Below, piece after piece: positions 13,201 through 24,735 of a DNA stretch of 31,896 nt. Numbering within the stretch: the first letter of the stretch is position 1; each line of letters begins with the position of its first letter. Made by a program: the position numbers and the translations under genes. The notes below the pieces were generated by a model. The model had not been told where the DNA came from and made no database searches. It saw nothing but the letters and a program-made list of their open reading frames with translations. Source of the stretch: Euglena gracilis (Eukaryota; Euglenozoa; Euglenophyceae; Euglenales; Euglenaceae); the NCBI GenBank assembly GCA_900893395.1, contig CAAHFI011198515.1, positions 1-31,896 of the forward strand, in the 5' to 3' direction.

Positions 13201-14185
13201 TTTCGGCCGAAATCGGCTGCGCCGGCGCTCCAAAAACGAGCGCTCTGCCCCGGCTAGAGGTCGGCGATCCTTTACCTGACTGTTGCGAAGGGCGGCGGGC
13301 GGATAGGCGCAATTTTGCCCGCGGCGGGCGTGCGTAAAACGCAGCAGTTACCGCCCGGGAGGCGCAAAATAGCACGTTTAACGGACGCCCCAAAAACGTC
13401 ATTTTTCGGCCATTTTCGGCCGAAATCGGCTGCGCCGGCGCTCCAAAAACGAGCGCTCTGCCCCGGCTAGAGGTCGGCGATCCTTTACCTGACTGTTGCG
13501 AAGGGCGGCGGGCGGATAGGCGCAATTTTGCCCGCGGCGGGCGTGCGTAAAACGCAGCAGTTACCGCCCGGGAGGCGCAAAATAGCACGTTTAACGGACG
13601 CCCCAAAAACGTCATTTTTCGGCCATTTTCGGCCGAAATCGGCTGCGCCGGCGCTCCAAAAACGAGCGCTCTGCCCCGGCTAGAGGTCGGCGATCCTTTA
13701 CCTGACTGTTGCGAAGGGCGGCGGGCGGATAGGCAATTTTGCCCGCGGCGGGCGTGCGTAAAACGCAGCAGTTACCGCCCGGGAGGCGCAAAATAGCACG
13801 TTTAACGGACGCCCCAAAAACGTCATTTTTCGGCCATTTTCGGCCGAAATCGGCTGCGCCGGCGCTCCAAAAACGAGCGCTCTGCCCCGGCTAGAGGTCG
13901 GCGATCCTTTACCTGACTGTTGCGAAGGGCGGCGGGCGGACAGGCGCAATTACGCCCGGGAGGCGCAAAATAGCACGTTTAACGGACGCCCCAAAAACGT
14001 CATTTTTCGGCCATTTTCGGCCGAAATCGGCTGCGCCGGCGCTCCAAAAACGAGCGCTCTGCCCCGGCTAGAGGTCGGCGATCCTTTACCTGACTGTTGC
14101 GAAGGGCGGCGGGCGGATAGGCGCAATTTTGCCCGCGGCGGGCGTGCGTAAAACGCAGCAGTTACCGCCCGGGAGGCGCAAAATA
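7221..14185. repeat. Satellite block D (213 bp units)
   Basis: After a short mixed zone, units carry CGGCCATTTT, CCTGACTGTTGCG and CACGTTTAACGG, with a regular 213 bp period. From about 8.41 kb GGACAGG becomes GGATAGG in nearly all copies. Because 213 is a multiple of three, stop-free frames run through many units on the minus strand. Damaged units occur near 10768, 13096, 13733 and 13950. Confidence 0.85.
13925..13990. repeat. Satellite unit with internal deletion of about 40 bp
   Basis: The unit goes directly from GGCGCAATT to ACGCCCGGGAGG. The CCCGCGGCGGGC palindrome and the GTGCGTAAAACGCAGC segment that normally lie between are missing. It lies close to the switch between blocks D and E. 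Confidence 0.75.
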
Positions 14186-17100
14186 GCACGTAATTAACGG
14201 ACGCCCCAAAAACGTCATTTTTCGGCCATTTTCGGCCGAAATCGGCTGCGCCGGCGCTCCAAAAACGAGCGCTCTGCCCCGGCTAGAGGTCGGCGATCCT
14301 TTACCTGACTGTTGCGAAGGGCGGCGGGCGGATAGGCGCAATTTTGCCCGCGGCGGGCGTGCGTAAAACGCAGCAGTTACCGCCCGGGAGGCGCAAAATA
14401 GCACGTTTAACGGACGCCCCAAAAACGTCATTTTTCGGCCATTTTCGGCCGAAATCGGCTGCGCCGGCGCTCCAAAAACGAGCGCTCTGCCCCGGCTAGA
14501 GGTCGGCGATCCTTTACCTGACTGTTGCGAAGGGCGGCGGGCGGATAGGCGCAATTTTGCCCGCGGCGGGCGTGCGTAAAACGCAGCAGTTACCGCCCGG
14601 GAGGCGCAAAATAGCACGTAATTAACGGACGCCCGTCATTTTTCGGCCGGCCGAAATCGGCTGCGCCGGCGCTCCAAAAACGAGCGCTCTGCCCCGGCTA
14701 GAGGTCGGCGATCCTTTACCTGACTGTTGCGAAGGGCGGCGGGCGGATAGGCGCAATTTTGCCCGCGGCGGGCGTGCGTAAAACGCAGCAGTTACCGCCC
14801 GGGAGGCGCAAAATAGCACGTAATTAACGGACGCCCCAAAAACGTCATTTTTCGGCCATTTTCGGCCGAAATCGGCTGCGCCGGCGCTCCAAAAACGAGC
14901 GCTCTGCCCCGGCTAGAGGTCGGCGATCCTTTACCTGACTGTTGCGAAGGGCGGCGGGCGGATAGGCGCAATTTTGCCCGCGGCGGGCGTGCGTAAAACG
15001 CAGCAGTTACCGCCCGGGAGGCGCAAAATAGCACGTAATTAACGGACGCCCCAAAAACGTCATTTTTCGGCCATTTTCGGCCGAAATCGGCTGCGCCGGC
15101 GCTCCAAAAACGAGCGCTCTGCCCCGGCTAGAGGTCGGCGATCCTTTACCTGACTGTTGCGAAGGGCGGCGGGCGGATAGGCGCAATTTTGCCCGCGGCG
15201 GGCGTGCGTAAAACGCAGCAGTTACCGCCCGGGAGGCGCAAAATAGCACGTAATTAACGGACGCCCCAAAAACGTCATTTTTCGGCCATTTTCGGCCGAA
15301 ATCGGCTGCGCCGGCGCTCCAAAAACGAGCGCTCTGCCCCGGCTAGAGGTCGGCGATCCTTTACCTGACTGTTGCGAAGGGCGGCGGGCGGATAGGCGCA
15401 ATTTTGCCCGCGGCGGGCGTGCGTAAAACGCAGCAGTTACCGCCCGGGAGGCGCAAAATAGCACGTAATTAACGGACGCCCCAAAAACGTCATTTTTCGG
15501 CCATTTTCGGCCGAAATCGGCTGCGCCGGCGCTCCAAAAACGAGCGCTCTGCCCCGGCTAGAGGTCGGCGATCCTTTACCTGACTGTTGCGAAGGGCGGC
15601 GGGCGGATAGGCGCAATTTTGCCCGCGGCGGGCGTGCGTAAAACGCAGCAGTTACCGCCCGGGAGGCGCAAAATAGCACGTAATTAACGGACGCCCCAAA
15701 AACGTCATTTTTCGGCCATTTTCGGCCGAAATCGGCTGCGCCGGCGCTCCAAAAACGAGCGCTCTGCCCCGGCTAGAGGTCGGCGATCCTTTACCTGACT
15801 GTTGCGAAGGGCGGCGGGCGGATAGGCGCAATTTTGCCCGCGGCGGGCGTGCGTAAAACGCAGCAGTTACCGCCCGGGAGGCGCAAAATAGCACGTAATT
15901 AACGGACGCCCCAAAAACGTCATTTTTCGGCCATTTTCGGCCGAAATCGGCTGCGCCGGCGCTCCAAAAACGAGCGCTCTGCCCCGGCTAGAGGTCGGCG
16001 ATCCTTTACCTGACTGTTGCGAAGGGCGGCGGGCGGATAGGCGCAATTTTGCCCGCGGCGGGCGTGCGTAAAACGCAGCAGTTACCGCCCGGGAGGCGCA
16101 AAATAGCACGTAATTAACGGACGCCCCAAAAACGTCATTTTTCGGCCATTTTCGGCCGAAATCGGCTGCGCCGGCGCTCCAAAAACGAGCGCTCTGCCCC
16201 GGCTAGAGGTCGGCGATCCTTTACCTGACTGTTGCGAAGGGCGGCGGGCGGATAGGCGCAATTTTGCCCGCGGCGGGCGTGCGTAAAACGCAGCAGTTAC
16301 CGCCCGGGAGGCGCAAAATAGCACGTAATTAACGGACGCCCCAAAAACGTCATTTTTCGGCCATTTTCGGCCGAAATCGGCTGCGCCGGCGCTCCAAAAA
16401 CGAGCGCTCTGCCCCGGCTAGAGGTCGGCGATCCTTTACCTGACTGTTGCGAAGGGCGGCGGGCGGATAGGCGCAATTTTGCCCGCGGCGGGCGTGCGTA
16501 AAACGCAGCAGTTACCGCCCGGGAGGCGCAAAATAGCACGTAATTAACGGACGCCCCAAAAACGTCATTTTTCGGCCATTTTCGGCCGAAATCGGCTGCG
16601 CCGGCGCTCCAAAAACGAGCGCTCTGCCCCGGCTAGAGGTCGGCGATCCTTTACCTACTGTTGCGAAGGGCGGCGGGCGGATAGGCGCAATTTTGCCCGC
16701 GGCGGGCGTGCGTAAAACGCAGCAGTTACCGCCCGGGAGGCGCAAAATAGCACGTAATTAACGGACGCCCCAAAAACGTCATTTTTCGGCCATTTTCGGC
16801 CGAAATCGGCTGCGCCGGCGCTCCAAAAACGAGCGCTCTGCCCCGGCTAGAGGTCGGCGATCCTTTACCTGACTGTTGCGAAGGGCGGCGGGCGGATAGG
16901 CGCAATTTTGCCCGCGGCGGGCGTGCGTAAAACGCAGCAGTTACCGCCCGGGAGGCGCAAAATAGCACGTAATTAACGGACGCCCCAAAAACGTCATTTT
17001 TCGGCCATTTTCGGCCGAAATCGGCTGCGCCGGCGCTCCAAAAACGAGCGCTCTGCCCCGGCTAGAGGTCGGCGATCCTTTACCTGACTGTTGCGAAGGG

Positions 17101-20100
17101 CGGCGGGCGGATAGGCGCAATTTTGCCCGCGGCGGGCGTGCGTAAAACGCAGCAGTTACCGCCCGGGAGGCGCAAAATAGCACGTAATTAACGGACGCCC
17201 CAAAAACGTCATTTTTCGGCCATTTTCGGCCGAAATCGGCTGCGCCGGCGCTCCAAAAACGAGCGCTCTGCCCCGGCTAGAGGTCGGCGATCCTTTACCT
17301 GACTGTTGCGAAGGGCGGCGGGCGGATAGGCGCAATTTTGCCCGCGGCGGGCGTGCGTAAAACGCAGCAGTTACCGCCCGGGAGGCGCAAAATAGCACGT
17401 AATTAACGGACGCCCCAAAAACGTCATTTTTCGGCCATTTTCGGCCGAAATCGGCTGCGCCGGCGCTCCAAAAACGAGCGCTCTGCCCCGGCTAGAGGTC
17501 GGCGATCCTTTACCTGACTGTTGCGAAGGGCGGCGGGCGGATAGGCGCAATTTTGCCCGCGGCGGGCGTGCGTAAAACGCAGCAGTTACCGCCCGGGAGG
17601 CGCAAAATAGCACGTAATTAACGGACGCCCCAAAAACGTCATTTTTCGGCCATTTTCGGCCGAAATCGGCTGCGCCGGCGCTCCAAAAACGAGCGCTCTG
17701 CCCCGGCTAGAGGTCGGCGATCCTTTACCTGACTGTTGCGAAGGGCGGCGGGCGGATAGGCGCAATTTTGCCCGCGGCGGGCGTGCGTAAAACGCAGCAG
17801 TTACCGCCCGGGAGGCGCAAAATAGCACGTAATTAACGGACGCCCCAAAAACGTCATTTTTCGGCCATTTTCGGCCGAAATCGGCTGCGCCGGCGCTCCA
17901 AAAACGAGCGCTCTGCCCCGGCTAGAGGTCGGCGATCCTTTACCTGACTGTTGCGAAGGGCGGCGGGCGGATAGGCGCAATTTTGCCCGCGGCGGGCGTG
18001 CGTAAAACGCAGCAGTTACCGCCCGGGAGGCGCAAAATAGCACGTAATTAACGGACGCCCCAAAAACGTCATTTTTCGGCCATTTTCGGCCGAAATCGGC
18101 TGCGCCGGCGCTCCAAAAACGAGCGCTCTGCCCCGGCTAGAGGTCGGCGATCCTTTACCTGACTGTTGCGAAGGGCGGCGGGCGGATAGGCGCAATTTTG
18201 CCCGCGGCGGGCGTGCGTAAAACGCAGCAGTTACCGCCCGGGAGGCGCAAAATAGCACGTAATTAACGGACGCCCCAAAAACGTCATTTTTCGGCCATTT
18301 TCGGCCGAAATCGGCTGCGCCGGCGCTCCAAAAACGAGCGCTCTGCCCCGGCTAGAGGTCGGCGATCCTTTACCTACTGTTGCGAAGGGCGGCGGGCGGA
18401 TAGGCGCAATTTTGCCCGCGGCGGGCGTGCGTAAAACGCAGCAGTTACCGCCCGGGAGGCGCAAAATAGCACGTAATTAACGGACGCCCCAAAAACGTCA
18501 TTTTTCGGCCATTTTCGGCCGAAATCGGCTGCGCCGGCGCTCCAAAAACGAGCGCTCTGCCCCGGCTAGAGGTCGGCGATCCTTTACCTGACTGTTGCGA
18601 AGGGCGGCGGGCGGATAGGCGCAATTTTGCCCGCGGCGGGCGTGCGTAAAACGCAGCAGTTACCGCCCGGGAGGCGCAAAATAGCACGTAATTAACGGAC
18701 GCCCCAAAAACGTCATTTTTCGGCCATTTTCGGCCGAAATCGGCTGCGCCGGCGCTCCAAAAACGAGCGCTCTGCCCCGGCTAGAGGTCGGCGATCCTTT
18801 ACCTGACTGTTGCGAAGGGCGGCGGGCGGATAGGCGCAATTTTGCCCGCGGCGGGCGTGCGTAAAACGCAGCAGTTACCGCCCGGGAGGCGCAAAATAGC
18901 ACGTAATTAACGGACGCCCCAAAAACGTCATTTTTCGGCCATTTTCGGCCGAAATCGGCTGCGCCGGCGCTCCAAAAACGAGCGCTCTGCCCCGGCTAGA
19001 GGTCGGCGATCCTTTACCTGACTGTTGCGAAGGGCGGCGGGCGGATAGGCGCAATTTTGCCCGCGGCGGGCGTGCGTAAAACGCAGCAGTTACCGCCCGG
19101 GAGGCGCAAAATAGCACGTAAGTAACGGACGCCCCAAAAACGTCATTTTTCGGCCATTTTCGGCCGAAATCGGCTGCGCCGGCGCTCCAAAAACGAGCGC
19201 TCTGCCCCGGCTAGAGGTCGGCGATCCTTTACCTGACTGTTGCGAAGGGCGGCGGGCGGATAGGCGCAATTTTGCCCGCGGCGGGCGTGCGTAAAACGCA
19301 GCAGTTACCGCCCGGGAGGCGCAAAATAGCACGTAATTAACGGACGCCCCAAAAACGTCATTTTTCGGCCATTTTCGGCCGAAATCGGCTGCGCCGGCGC
19401 TCCAAAAACGAGCGCTCTGCCCCGGCTAGAGGTCGGCGATCCTTTACCTGACTGTTGCGAAGGGCGGCGGGCGGATAGGCGCAATTTTGCCCGCGGCGGG
19501 CGTGCGTAAAACGCAGCAGTTACCGCCCGGGAGGCGCAAAATAGCACGTAATTAACGGACGCCCCAAAAACGTCATTTTTCGGCCATTTTCGGCCGAAAT
19601 CGGCTGCGCCGGCGCTCCAAAAACGAGCGCTCTGCCCCGGCTAGAGGTCGGCGATCCTTTACCTGACTGTTGCGAAGGGCGGCGGGCGGATAGGCGCAAT
19701 TTTGCCCGCGGCGGGCGTGCGTAAAACGCAGCAGTTACCGCCCGGGAGGCGCAAAATAGCACGTAATTAACGGACGCCCCAAAAACGTCATTTTTCGGCC
19801 ATTTTCGGCCGAAATCGGCTGCGCCGGCGCTCCAAAAACGAGCGCTCTGCCCCGGCTAGAGGTCGGCGATCCTTTACCTGACTGTTGCGAAGGGCGGCGG
19901 GCGGATAGGCGCAATTTTGCCCGCGGCGGGCGTGCGTAAAACGCAGCAGTTACCGCCCGGGAGGCGCAAAATAGCACGTAATTAACGGACGCCCCAAAAA
20001 CGTCATTTTTCGGCCATTTTCGGCCGAAATCGGCTGCGCCGGCGCTCCAAAAACGAGCGCTCTGCCCCGGCTAGAGGTCGGCGATCCTTTACCTGACTGT

Positions 20101-22555
20101 TGCGAAGGGCGGCGGGCGGATAGGCGCAATTTTGCCCGCGGCGGGCGTGCGTAAAACGCAGCAGTTACCGCCCGGGAGGCGCAAAATAGCACGTAATTAA
20201 CGGACGCCCCAAAAACGTCATTTTTCGGCCATTTTCGGCCGAAATCGGCTGCGCCGGCGCTCCAAAAACGAGCGCTCTGCCCCGGCTAGAGGTCGGCGAT
20301 CCTTTACCTGACTGTTGCGAAGGGCGGCGGGCGGATAGGCGCAATTTTGCCCGCGGCGGGCGTGCGTAAAACGCAGCAGTTACCGCCCGGGAGGCGCAAA
20401 ATAGCACGTAATTAACGGACGCCCCAAAAACGTCATTTTTCGGCCATTTTCGGCCGAAATCGGCTGCGCCGGCGCTCCAAAAACGAGCGCTCTGCCCCGG
20501 CTAGAGGTCGGCGATCCTTTACCTGACTGTTGCGAAGGGCGGCGGGCGGATAGGCGCAATTTTGCCCGCGGCGGGCGTGCGTAAAACGCAGCAGTTACCG
20601 CCCGGGAGGCGCAAAATAGCACGTAATTAACGGACGCCCCAAAAACGTCATTTTTCGGCCATTTTCGGCCGAAATCGGCTGCGCCGGCGCTCCAAAAACG
20701 AGCGCTCTGCCCCGGCTAGAGGTCGGCGATCCTTTACCTGACTGTTGCGAAGGGCGGCGGGCGGATAGGCGCAATTTTGCCCGCGGCGGGCGTGCGTAAA
20801 ACGCAGCAGTTACCGCCCGGGAGGCGCAAAATAGCACGTAATTAACGGACGCCCCAAAAACGTCATTTTTCGGCCATTTTCGGCCGAAATCGGCTGCGCC
20901 GGCGCTCCAAAAACGAGCGCTCTGCCCCGGCTAGAGGTCGGCGATCCTTTACCTGACTGTTGCGAAGGGCGGCGGGCGGATAGGCGCAATTTTGCCCGCG
21001 GCGGGCGTGCGTAAAACGCAGCAGTTACCGCCCGGGAGGCGCAAAATAGCACGTAATTAACGGACGCCCCAAAAACGTCATTTTTCGGCCATTTTCGGCC
21101 GAAATCGGCTGCGCCGGCGCTCCAAAAACGAGCGCTCTGCCCCGGCTAGAGGTCGGCGATCCTTTACCTGACTGTTGCGAAGGGCGGCGGGCGGATAGGC
21201 GCAATTTTGCCCGCGGCGGGCGTGCGTAAAACGCAGCAGTTACCGCCCGGGAGGCGCAAAATAGCACGTAATTAACGGACGCCCCAAAAACGTCATTTTT
21301 CGGCCATTTTCGGCCGAAATCGGCTGCGCCGGCGCTCCAAAAACGAGCGCTCTGCCCCGGCTAGAGGTCGGCGATCCTTTACCTACTGTTGCGAAGGGCG
21401 GCGGGCGGATAGGCGCAATTTTGCCCGCGGCGGGCGTGCGTAAAACGCAGCAGTTACCGCCCGGGAGGCGCAAAATAGCACGTAAGTAACGGACGCCCCA
21501 AAAACGTCATTTTTCGGCCATTTTCGGCCGAAATCGGCTGCGCCGGCGCTCCAAAAACGAGCGCTCTGCCCCGGCTAGAGGTCGGCGATCCTTTACCTGA
21601 CTGTTGCGAAGGGCGGCGGGCGGATAGGCGCAATTTTGCCCGCGGCGGGCGTGCGTAAAACGCAGCAGTTACCGCCCGGGAGGCGCAAAATAGCACGTAA
21701 TTAACGGACGCCCCAAAAACGTCATTTTTCGGCCGTTTTCGGCCGAAATCGGCTGCGCCGGCGCTCCAAAAACGAGCGCTCTGCCCCGGCTAGAGGTCGG
21801 CGATCCTTTACCTGACTGTTGCGAAGGGCGGCGGGCGGATAGGCGCAATTTTGCCCGCGGCGGGCGTGCGTAAAACGCAGCAGTTACCGCCCGGGAGGCG
21901 CAAAATAGCACGTAATTAACGGACGCCCCAAAAACGTCATTTTTCGGCCATTTTCGGCCGAAATCGGCTGCGCCGGCGCTCCAAAAACGAGCGCTCTGCC
22001 CCGGCTAGAGGTCGGCGATCCTTTACCTGACTGTTGCGAAGGGCGGCGGGCGGATAGGCGCAATTTTGCCCGCGGCGGGCGTGCGTAAAACGCAGCAGTT
22101 ACCGCCCGGGAGGCGCAAAATAGCACGTAATTAACGGACGCCCCAAAAACGTCATTTTTCGGCCATTTTCGGCCGAAATCGGCTGCGCCGGCGCTCCAAA
22201 AACGAGCGCTCTGCCCCGGCTAGAGGTCGGCGATCCTTTACCTGACTGTTGCGAAGGGCGGCGGGCGGATAGGCGCAATTTTGCCCGCGGCGGGCGTGCG
22301 TAAAACGCAGCAGTTACCGCCCGGGAGGCGCAAAATAGCACGTAATTAACGGACGCCCCAAAAACGTCATTTTTCGGCCATTTTCGGCCGAAATCGGCTG
22401 CGCCGGCGCTCCAAAAACGAGCGCTCTGCCCCGGCTAGAGGTCGGCGATCCTTTACCTGACTGTTGCGAAGGGCGGCGGGCGGATAGGCGCAATTTTGCC
22501 CGCGGCGGGCGTGCGTAAAACGCAGCAGTTACCGCCCGGGAGGCGCAAAATAGCA
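14186..22555. repeat. Satellite block E (215 bp units)
   Basis: Units carry CACGTAATTAACGG and repeat every 215 bp with very few differences over about 39 copies. Rare shared variants are present: CTTTACCTACTG (GA lost) near 16651, 18370 and 21379, and CGTAAGTAAC near 19119 and 21481. One unit near 14628-14655 has lost two short segments, CAAAAA and ATTTTC. Confidence 0.88.
15041..15255. repeat. Representative satellite unit, rich in palindromes
   Basis: This unit shows the internal design of the array. It contains TTTCGGCCGAAA (15075-15086), GCGCCGGCGC (15093-15102), GAGCGCTC (15112-15119), GCCCGC-G-GCGGGC (15191-15203) and TGCGT-AAA-ACGCA (15205-15217). All are perfect inverted repeats, so a single strand or RNA of the satellite could fold into several short hairpins per unit. 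Confidence 0.8.
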
Positions 22556-23614
22556 CGTAAGTAACGGACGCCCCAAAACGTCATTTTTCGGCCATTTTCG
22601 GCCGAAATCGGCTGCGCCGGCGCTCCAAAAACGAGCGCTCTGCCCCGGCTAGAGGTCGGCGATCCTTTACCTGACTGTTGCGAAGGGCGGCGGGCGGATA
22701 GGCGCAATTTTGCCCGCGGCGGGCGTGCGTAAAACGCAGCAGTTACCGCCCGGGAGGCGCAAAATAGCACGTAATTAACGGACGCCCAAAACGTCATTTT
22801 TCGGCCATTTTCGGCCGAAATCGGCTGCGCCGGCGCTCCAAAAACGAGCGCTCTGCCCCGGCTAGAGGTCGGCGATCCTTTACCTGACTGTTGCGAAGGG
22901 CGGCGGGCGGATAGGCGCAATTTTGCCCGCGGCGGGCGTGCGTAAAACGCAGCAGTTACCGCCCGGGAGGCGCAAAATAGCACGTAAGTAACGGACGCCC
23001 AAAAACGTCATTTTTCGGCCATTTTCGGCCGAAATCGGCTGCGCCGGCGCTCCAAAAACGAGCGCTCTGCCCCGGCTAGAGGTCGGCGATCCTTTACCTG
23101 ACTGTTGCGAAGGGCGGCGGGCGGATAGGCGCAATTTTGCCCGCGGCGGGCGTGCGTAAAACGCAGCAGTTACCGCCGGGAGGCGCAAAATAGCACGTAA
23201 GTAACGGACGCCCCAAAACGTCATTTTCGGCCTTTTCGGCCGAAATCGGCTGCGCCGGCGCTCCAAAAACGAGCGCTCTGCCCCGGCTAGAGGTCGGCGA
23301 TCCTTTACCTAACTGTTGCGAAGGGCGGCGGGCGGATAGGCCGCAATTTTGCCCGCGCGGGCGTGCGTAAAACGCAGCGTTACCGCCCGGGAGGCGCAAA
23401 ATAGCACGTAAGTAACGGACGCCCCCCAAAAACGTTTTCGGGCCGAAATCGGCTGCGCCGGCGCTCCAAAAACGAGCGCTCTGCCCGGCTAGAGGTCGGC
23501 GATCCTTTACCTGACTGTTGCGAAGGGCGGCGGGCGGATAGGCGCAATTTTGCCCGGCGGGCGTGCGTAAAACGCAGCAGTACCGCCCGGGAGGCGCAAA
23601 TGCACGTAATTAAC
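22556..23614. repeat. Satellite block F, decayed right edge of the array
   Basis: The last five units carry CGTAAGTAAC in most copies and collect small deletions, for example in the CATTTTTCGGCC segment, in CCCGCGGCGGGC, and in CCCGGCTAG for CCCCGGCTAG. The final unit ends at CGTAATTAAC and unique sequence follows directly. Confidence 0.85.
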
Positions 23615-23854
23615 CCCAGTGTACGTCTGATTCCCAATTCCCCTTTCCCAAAAAGCCTTCGCTTTCGCCTTGGCGCACCTACTTGGGAACTGAAAATCAG
23701 AGTAACAGTAAAAACCCTTTTCCCACTTCCCAAGAAGCAAAGCACGAGAGCAATGCAGGGAGGACGGACTGGAAATCCAAGTCCGGTCCAAGGAAAGGAA
23801 GGAAAAGGTATAAGAAGAATACCACCTGTGGAGAGAGAAGGGGCACCCATTAGG

Positions 23855-23871
23855 AGATCCTAATAGGATCT
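23855..23871. repeat. Hairpin, arms AGATCCT/AGGATCT, loop AAT
   Basis: Perfect 7-bp arms in non-coding DNA about 240 bp from the satellite edge. It is the first member of the hairpin population outside the array. Confidence 0.85.
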
Positions 23872-23992
23872 GCTTCCATCCTAACTTCCTCAACGGAAGG
23901 GGACAGAAGCATACGCCTGGTACACATCCCCCTCCCAGGGCTATGCCCGATTTCCCCTTTGGACCAGGCATTCTGGCCACAGGGATTTCGGA

Positions 23993-24009
23993 CACAGACC
24001 TGGTCTGTG
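23993..24009. repeat. Odd palindrome, arms CACAGACC/GGTCTGTG
   Basis: Perfect 8-bp arms around a single T, non-coding. Confidence 0.85.
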
Positions 24010-24182
24010 GGAGGTGCACCCTGGCGCATCCACAGGGGCCCTTTCCGTCGCACAGGGGTCCACTCAAAGGGGGGGGCGGAAAGGAGGGGACCCAAAAAGC
24101 CCAAAACGCGCAAAATGGTTTCACCTATTTTGCGGTGGCTTATGGGGTATAGTATATTATAGCCCACTGGGGAAAATGGGGC

Positions 24183-24239
24183 TGGCAGGTTTCCTTGCCA
24201 AGCAAACCCATCCACCCAGTTTGGGTGTGCCAAAGGCAC
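24183..24239. repeat. Cluster of three short hairpins
   Basis: TGGCAGG/CCtTGCCA around TTT (24183-24200), CACCCA/TGGGTG around GTT (24213-24227) and GTGCC/GGCAC around AAA (24227-24239) lie back to back in non-coding DNA. Confidence 0.7.
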
Positions 24240-24630
24240 TTGGGGTTGGGTCCATGGGCATTCCAGGAAAACCCATGGGGAGGGTGTGGAAGGAGGGGGC
24301 CTCTGACCAGTCAAACCTGGGCAGGGCGCATGGCCAGTCAAACCTGACCACGCAAAAGGAAATCCTACTCTACAAAACCAACTGCCGGCGACAGCATTTG
24401 CCCCGGGGGGAAAGTAGAGAGGAGTGGGGGGTTGGCTTAGGCCAGAAAAAGTTGTGCTGTCTGGCAGCCTTAAGGCCTCAAACGGCCGAAAAGAAAAGAA
24501 AGGGAAAGGAAAAGAGGCCGTCGGCCCTGTGCGCTGCGTGTCGCACGCCCGCGAGAGGGGAGAGGGAGAGGGGTGTGCATGCATGCGCACGGAATCCTGC
24601 ACATGGCAGCATCCCGGTGGGAACTTACTA

Positions 24631-24682
24631 GCGGCGAATACCGCAAAGGGTCTTCGAAGGGGCTGTTCGGCGAATACCCAAA
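24631..24682. repeat. Two GGCGAATACC hairpin cores
   Basis: GCGG/CCGC around CGAATA at 24631-24644, and a second GGCGAATACC 37 bp later with imperfect GTT/AAC outer arms. The same loop recurs at 28687 and 30072. Confidence 0.65.
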
Positions 24683-24735
24683 CGAGGGTGACCTGAAAGA
24701 CGCCGCATTGGCGCTGACAGACACCTCACCTGCCT

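Larger units (their letters stand above)
1..23614. repeat. Satellite array, ~110 tandem units of 211-215 bp
   Basis: A GC-rich unit is repeated head to tail without interruption from the window start to 23614, where it ends in the unit's CGTAATTAAC segment. Landmarks in every unit are TTTCGGCCGAAA, GCGCCGGCGC, GAGCGCTC, GGCTAGAGGTCGGCGATCC, CAATTTTGCCCGCGG and CCGCCCGGGAGGCGC. Spacing between identical landmarks is 214-215 bp on the left, 211 bp at 5.5-7.2 kb, 213 bp at 7.7-14 kb and 215 bp from 14.2 kb. Neighbouring units in the interior are almost identical and the flanks are degraded, as expected of a homogenised satellite. The array runs off the left edge, so its true length is unknown. 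A centromeric, subtelomeric or heterochromatic location is possible but not shown by the sequence. Confidence 0.98.
23615..24735. other. Unique, apparently non-coding spacer
   Basis: No convincing coding frame is seen; open frames on both strands are short and low in complexity. It contains several perfect hairpins (listed separately), a purine-only run near 24488-24517, an AT-rich TATA-like stretch near 24147-24162, and the direct repeat CCAGTCAAACCTG at 24307-24319 and 24334-24346 (27 bp apart). CCATGGG (24252-24258) faces CCCATGG (24272-24278). It could hold the 3' end or downstream region of the minus-strand frames. Confidence 0.6.

Noticed and set aside
7868-13615. Long minus-strand open frames of 283 to 964 codons in the satellite
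   Set aside because: They follow from a repeat period divisible by three and end wherever a unit of another length occurs; codon content is that of a palindrome-rich satellite, not of a protein family.
1-23614. CRISPR-like array
   Set aside because: The whole unit repeats with no unique spacers, the unit is over 200 bp, and no cas genes are present.
24140-24170. TATA-box promoter in the spacer
   Set aside because: The AT-rich stretch is present but no plausible gene starts downstream on either strand.
24573-24590. GCATGCATGC repeat as a regulatory RY element
   Set aside because: A single occurrence without gene context; it is equally well explained as one more palindrome.
23615-24735. Plus- and minus-strand frames of 60-250 codons in the spacer
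   Set aside because: Low-complexity, mutually overlapping, partly running into the satellite; no recognisable domain or start context.
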